Shown here piece after piece: positions 60,161 to 64,000 of a stretch of DNA of 64,000 bases (the stretch's first letter is position 1; each line of letters begins with the position of its first letter). The notes beneath the pieces were generated by a model, which saw only the letters and a list, made by a program, of their open reading frames with translations, was not told the DNA's origin and made no database searches. The position numbers and the translations under genes are program-made. The DNA is taken from the NCBI GenBank assembly GCA_964035575.1, contig OZ037931.1:71567-135566 (forward strand). Direction: 5' to 3'. The DNA comes from Rhynchopus sp. YZ270_cl-10. Its lineage: Eukaryota; Euglenozoa; Diplonemea; Diplonemida; Diplonemidae.

Positions 60161-60512
60161 TTCATCTTTTTTCAAGATTTTTATTTGCGAACACTCACAT
60201 TCCACCCTTAGCATGAGCACGACCGAGCTGTGTTTTAGTACGGTTTTCAACCATTCTTTGATTTTGGTTGGTTTTGCTTTTTCTTCTGCGGCTAGACTTT
60301 TTCAAAGAATTTTATTTGGATCCGATCTTTTTCAATGTGCAATGGTTTGACTGCACACGTAGATACCTTTTTTGAATGCACTCAAATCCGGTCTTCTTGG
60401 GTTGTGTCTTCTCTCTCCCTCTTGGTATCATAACTACAAACAAAGGCAACATTGTTTTTTCAGCTCTAGCACCTCTGAATTCCCCTCACTTCTTACAGGG
60501 AACAACACCACA

Positions 60513-61559
60513 ATGTGGTTCAAGAACGCTTCTAAATGGGATGTACTGTCTCTTGTTGTTTCCGCAGTCATTTGGGGCCTGGTACTGTACATCATGGTGG
60601 ATCTGATTCAGGAGTTCTGGTCGAGCGGACGGAAGGAGAAGACTACGATCAAACAGGAGGTGCTTGAAAACCTGGATTCCCCATGGCTGTCGATCATCAG
60701 CGAGGTAGGACCGAACTGCAGGTGGGCGGAGAAGCACTGCTCCTTCCAGTCTATGCGGCGTGATCCCGCAACAGGAGGGTTGGTCCGTGGGAACTTTGAT
60801 TGTAGAAGCTGTTTCGAGAACACAACGTTTTATGTAGTTGACCAGCCGTTCCCGACCATCCTCTTCAACGCGTCGCGGTTCCGTGAGTTGGGATACGAAA
60901 TGAAAAGTCAGCTCGACCAGATCGAGATGGCTCTTGCAGTGGTGGACAACGTCTCAGGCGAAATCGTCACCAATATGAGCCAATGCTTCACCGACCCTCG
61001 ACAGGAGACCGGATCTGCCATCGTTGTCCCAGTAGGTGACCGAACGCGCGTCACGACACTGCAAAGCGGAGGTACTACCCTTCAAGACTTCAGCGCGCCA
61101 ATCTACCTCGCGTACAACCACTACGCACCGATCTCGTTTGAGCTGAGCCAAACAGAGTTCGCAGACGGAAGGATCGTCAACACAACGCGCTTCAGCGCCA
61201 CACAGTACTCCATCCTGCCACGCCTGCGCTACAAAGCAGATGCGACTGTCATTTCTGCCTCGTTTTTCCCCTCCTCCTTCAGCGTTCAACGCATTGTGCA
61301 CGCAAATGGGGAAACAATCCTGGGACTGCTTGGTGGAATGTTTGGGTGGATCGGTGTCTGGACTGGTGCATGTGTACAGGGCTTGATCATGTCGACCCTT
61401 GCTGCGTACCGAGCACGTCAGAAGTGCGCGGCCATGGCAGAGCAGGGCGAAACGCTGTTGGAGATGGACCCACAGTACGCGATCACAGACGTGACACACC
61501 GCATGGAGTCGGTGGAGGAGGAGCTCTCAGCGTTGAAAAAAAGGATCTTTGTGCTGTAG
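60513..61559 (+). CDS. Two-pass membrane protein family, member 5 (subfamily B, 348 residues)
   Basis: It starts MWFKNASKWDVLSLVVSAVI, 14 nt after a TTCTTACAG acceptor. TM1 is VLSLVVSAVIWGLVLYIMVDL. The Cys pair is NCRWAEKHC, then CRSCFENTTF and a later Cys. Five N-glycosylation sequons are visible. TM2 is GLLGGMFGWIGVWTGACVQG, as in member 4. The tail ends with a short coiled coil and KKRIFVL. Member 4 is its nearest relative, 6.5 kb upstream across the element-rich spacer. The function is unknown. Confidence 0.83.
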   Translation: MWFKNASKWDVLSLVVSAVIWGLVLYIMVDLIQEFWSSGRKEKTTIKQEVLENLDSPWLSIISEVGPNCRWAEKHCSFQSMRRDPATGGLVRGNFDCRSCFENTTFYVVDQPFPTILFNASRFRELGYEMKSQLDQIEMALAVVDNVSGEIVTNMSQCFTDPRQETGSAIVVPVGDRTRVTTLQSGGTTLQDFSAPIYLAYNHYAPISFELSQTEFADGRIVNTTRFSATQYSILPRLRYKADATVISASFFPSSFSVQRIVHANGETILGLLGGMFGWIGVWTGACVQGLIMSTLAAYRARQKCAAMAEQGETLLEMDPQYAITDVTHRMESVEEELSALKKRIFVL

Positions 61560-61626
61560 ATTGCTGCTGCTTATGTATCCTTTTTTTTTTTCCAGGGTAT
61601 CTTCGATTGAAAATAATATCTTAATC

Positions 61627-61672
61627 TTTCAAGGTGGCCAAAGCGAGAGGCTTCGGTTCATCTCAACAAACC
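61627..61672 (+). repeat. Motif-2 hairpin repeat, copy h
   Basis: It reads TTTCAAGGTGGCCAAAGC, GAGAG, GCTTCGGTTCATCTCAAC. Bases next to the AAGC/GCTT stem changed on both sides, but the stem is kept. It lies 68 bases after member 5's stop codon. Confidence 0.75.
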
Positions 61673-61724
61673 TTTCTTTTCTTACCCTTTTTGGGTACAT
61701 TTGGTCCCTATTATACCTTCTATT

Positions 61725-61757
61725 CAGTAGAATAGTTAGTATATGAGACAACCTTTT
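61725..61757 (+). repeat. Hairpin and AG-acceptor segment, second copy
   Basis: CTATTCAGTAGAATAG and the following TAGTATATGA match 5102-5135 in all but a few bases, including the preceding pyrimidine tract. Here no long open frame follows. Confidence 0.7.
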
Positions 61758-62028
61758 CTAGCTCTCAAGGTATCACGGTTATAGGCGTATTGCAAAATAT
61801 GCAACAATTTGATCCCATCCACACTGTTCTGCACTTCCAAACCTGTGTGGGTTTGGGGTTTGGGGTCAATAAGCTACTACTCAGTAGGTAGTGTCCAGCT
61901 GTGCACAGTGTTTTTTTTGAGATCTTTTTCTTGTCTTGTAGAGGGGTTTTTCCCCCCCTCTTCTTCTTCTGGTTTTGAGTACTACATAATGACCAACATG
62001 AATTTTCTTTCCCCCCCATATATTGTTT

Positions 62029-62172
62029 TTTTGCAGCTGATTACACAGTGGAGTCCGTCCAAAATGGGCGAACCCTTTTGGGTGGACTCTTTAAGCGGCC
62101 TTCCGCCTAAGAGTCCGCCCAAAAGGGTTCGCCCATTTTTGGACGGACTCCACCGTGTAATCAGCTGCAAAA
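62029..62172. mobile_element. Palindromic MITE, 144 bp
   Basis: The arms start TTTTGCAGCTGATTACAC and contain GGAGTCCGTCC, GGGCGAACCCTTTTGGG and GGACTCTT. The right arm is the near-perfect complement (a few single-base differences). The centre is AGCGGCC-TTCC-GCC. No clear target duplication was found. Confidence 0.82.
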
Positions 62173-62480
62173 CAGTATTTCAATAGCAAACCTATGCAAA
62201 AACGAAAGAAGCATACCAGGTTTCTAAAATGATTTTTTTTCCAGTTAGAGCCTTGAGACAACCAACTTACTTTGTCATCATTTTTTAACGCTTGTTTCCT
62301 TTTTACTTTTACCTGCAGCCCTATTGAGGGGGCCCTGTGTAGGTATTTTGTCTAGCCGAAACTACTTTTCTTTTTTACCATTCTTTTTTCCAGCGTTTTT
62401 CGTGCCTGATTGATATTTATTGTATGATGTAGAGTGCACTTTACATAACAAAGAAGCTATGGTTCCGAGAATGAAAGCTT

Positions 62481-62543
62481 TGGTGCACGAGCGCAGCGAG
62501 TGGCACCAATACATTTTATGACCACGAGCGAAGCGAGTTGTCA
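62481..62543. repeat. Two adjacent hairpins with a CGAGCGNAGCGAG tip
   Basis: Hairpin 1 (62481-62508) has TGGTGC and GGCACCA arms; hairpin 2 (62519-62543) has TGAC and GTCA arms. Both have the tip CGAGCG-A-GCGAG, also seen in the palindrome near 42729. Confidence 0.65.
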
Positions 62544-63118
62544 TACTATGTATTGCATACTATATGCAACTCAGAACCACTGTGTGAAGTGCGCATTTTT
62601 CAGAAATGCAATACGATGGTTTTTATCTCCTGGAGGGATATAAGCGAGCGCCTGCTTTTGCATGTTTTTAGCTGTAAAAAAAGAGTCACTATTATGCCTT
62701 GATCATGGTGGTGATGCGGGGCCATTGCTGCGGCCTCTGGGAGGCCAGGACCGCCACCGTGATGGTTCACTTTGCATGATCTCTTTGTTACAACTTTTGC
62801 TCTGAATATCACGAGGGAGATAATAAAAATCGACATTTTATTTTTCAAATCAACCCAATATATTGCCTCTCTCTCCCTCTTTTCGAGTAACTTCCCCCTC
62901 CCTGAGGGTGTGTTTTTTTCCCCCCTTTTTCCACCTTTTTTTTTCTCTTGTCTTTTTATTTGTTTTCTTTTTTCAATTTCCTTTTTGTACAATCTTTTCA
63001 GTCACTCATTTGCTCCTCCCCTGCGGTAGTGCCTCTCCCAAGACGCGTTATGCACTATGCACACCACAAACAACCCCCTTTGTTTTAACATAACAACGTT
63101 AACAACGTTGGTCACTAA

Positions 63119-63290
63119 ATTACTAAAAAGATTGAAGCGCTTTTGGGACAAAACAAAAACGGATAAAACAAAAAGCTGCTCTGTTTGATTTCACGTTAAT
63201 TCACAAAATACCGACATCAGTTCACATTTTTTTCCACCCTTTTTTTGTTACGCCCCGCAGCGCACAAACAAAGACCCGATCTTTTTTAAA
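63119..63290 (+). repeat. Diverged repeat shared with 49990-50165
   Basis: It has the same order of conserved strings as the first copy, 13 kb upstream, ending GCACAAACAAAGACCCGAT. Confidence 0.65.
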
Positions 63291-63539
63291 TATGTGTGTG
63301 CACGATATCTCTCAAAAAAGATTATCTAAAACAAGTGTTCTTCTTTTTTTGTGCGTGTACTTTGGGTGATTTGGGTAATGTTTTTTTTTTTTCTTTCGTG
63401 AAGGCTTTGTGAATTTATGTGAACCCCCTTAGTGAATTTTCCTGAAAAAAAAGAGACACCCCCCCAAAATCACTCCATATTTTTTTTGTTAGGTGACGAA
63501 AGCATAATGCTTTCATTTTACAACATTGTTCCATCAACG

Positions 63540-63578
63540 GTACACCACCACGAGCGGGCTGTTGTATTTCAAGTCAAC
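63540..63578 (+). repeat. Motif-1 dispersed repeat, short copy
   Basis: It reads GTACACCACCACGAGCGGGC, then TGTTGTATTTCAAGTCAA. The core has two changes and the tail is intact. Confidence 0.7.
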
Positions 63579-63913
63579 CCTTTTTTTATTCTTTTGAATT
63601 TAATTTTATAACTTCCTGTTTCGACCATATTTGCGGGTCAGGCACAACCTCAGTTGACATGGCTACGCAATTACCCCCCATCCCCTCCATTCCCTGCTCC
63701 CCCGCAAAATGGGCTATCTCCACCTAGCTAACTACGTTCAACCAAAAATAAATTTCCCTCGATGACCTCGCTTTTTATTGGGGTTTGGCCTTTTTTTTCC
63801 GTGAAAAAGCCCTCCCCCCCCTGTTGAGGTATCGAGACACCCACCCCCCCCTCTGCTCTTCCTCCTCCCCCTCCCCACACACCCCCCGCTTTACTAATAG
63901 TGGCAGTATTGTG

Positions 63914-64000
63914 ATGGGAGCCCAGTGGAATACGCAAAATACATCAAAAGTACATCGCAATCTATTTTGATGTATTTTGCGTATTCCGATAGGCTCCCAT
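63914..64000. mobile_element. Palindromic element at the window edge
   Basis: ATGGGAGCC, GGAATACGCAAAATACATCA and its complements face each other around a short centre. The right arm ends exactly at base 64000, so any flanking duplication lies outside. Confidence 0.75.

Larger units (their letters stand above)
54053..60512. other. Gene-poor, element-rich spacer of 6.4 kb
   Basis: Apart from the 2.06-kb element there is no gene I can support. Short open frames are built on T-runs and have no recognisable domains. It contains six motif-2 copies, two palindromic elements, one motif-1 copy, tandem and direct repeats, and a GCGCGCGC-TTC-GCGCGCGC-type hairpin at about 57716-57736. Confidence 0.6.
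61560..64000. other. Right-end spacer with repeats, no gene called
   Basis: No open frame shows a recognisable product. The stretch contains motif-2 copy h, the hairpin segment shared with 5102, one palindromic MITE, paired GAGCGAAGCGAG hairpins, a diverged repeat, a motif-1 copy and a palindrome cut by the window edge. Confidence 0.6.

Noticed and set aside
45641-61559. Naming the membrane family P2X or DEG/ENaC
   Set aside because: Topology and a Gly-rich TM2 are suggestive, but no diagnostic ectodomain or pore motif was seen.

Overview
The window is nuclear DNA of a unicellular, probably ciliated eukaryote. Evidence: GT-AG spliceosomal introns (favoured 5' site GTATGY), a nuclear-pore FG nucleoporin, an ELAV-type RNA-binding protein, an RBBP6/Mpe1-type 3'-processing factor, a Fuzzy/MON1-type longin protein, and very long coiled-coil proteins. 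The standard genetic code fits. Coding DNA is GC-balanced, whereas spacers are AT-rich and full of poly-T and poly-A runs. I cannot name the species. The layout recalls lineages with directional gene arrays and spliced-leader trans-splicing (euglenozoans, dinoflagellate relatives), but no spliced-leader gene was found.

Layout: 1-3640 is a 14-bp satellite. 3.6-5.1 kb is spacer with a fold-back element carrying a 7-bp target duplication. 5.1-6.7 kb is ribose-phosphate pyrophosphokinase (3 exons). 8.1-14.7 kb is a 2,219-residue coiled-coil protein. 14.9-15.6 kb is the RBBP6-like protein. 16.0-18.3 kb is NUP58 (3 exons). 19.6-36.4 kb is one 5,580-codon gene for a giant helical repeat protein. 37.5-39.4 kb is an unrecognised helical protein. 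39.9-41.8 kb is an ELAV-like three-RRM protein (3 exons). 43.7-45.5 kb is the Fuzzy-like protein (2 exons). 45.6-61.6 kb holds five paralogues of an undescribed family of apparent two-pass membrane proteins. The spacers among and after them are packed with small inverted-repeat elements, including a 2.06-kb element with terminal inverted repeats flanked by TA.

All 13 genes lie on the + strand. Nearly every one has a pyrimidine tract ending in AG about 4-60 nt before its ATG, and one gap is only 155 bp. Together this suggests long one-way transcription units resolved by splice-acceptor use at each gene's 5' end. Several introns carry mobile-element insertions.

The least familiar material is: (i) the five-member membrane-protein family, with a mosaic third member that suggests gene conversion; (ii) two short dispersed motif families sharing the core CACGAGAGG, one of them able to fold into a hairpin; (iii) the giant gene with near-identical internal 0.75-kb duplications and minimal upstream ORFs; and (iv) nested fold-back elements.
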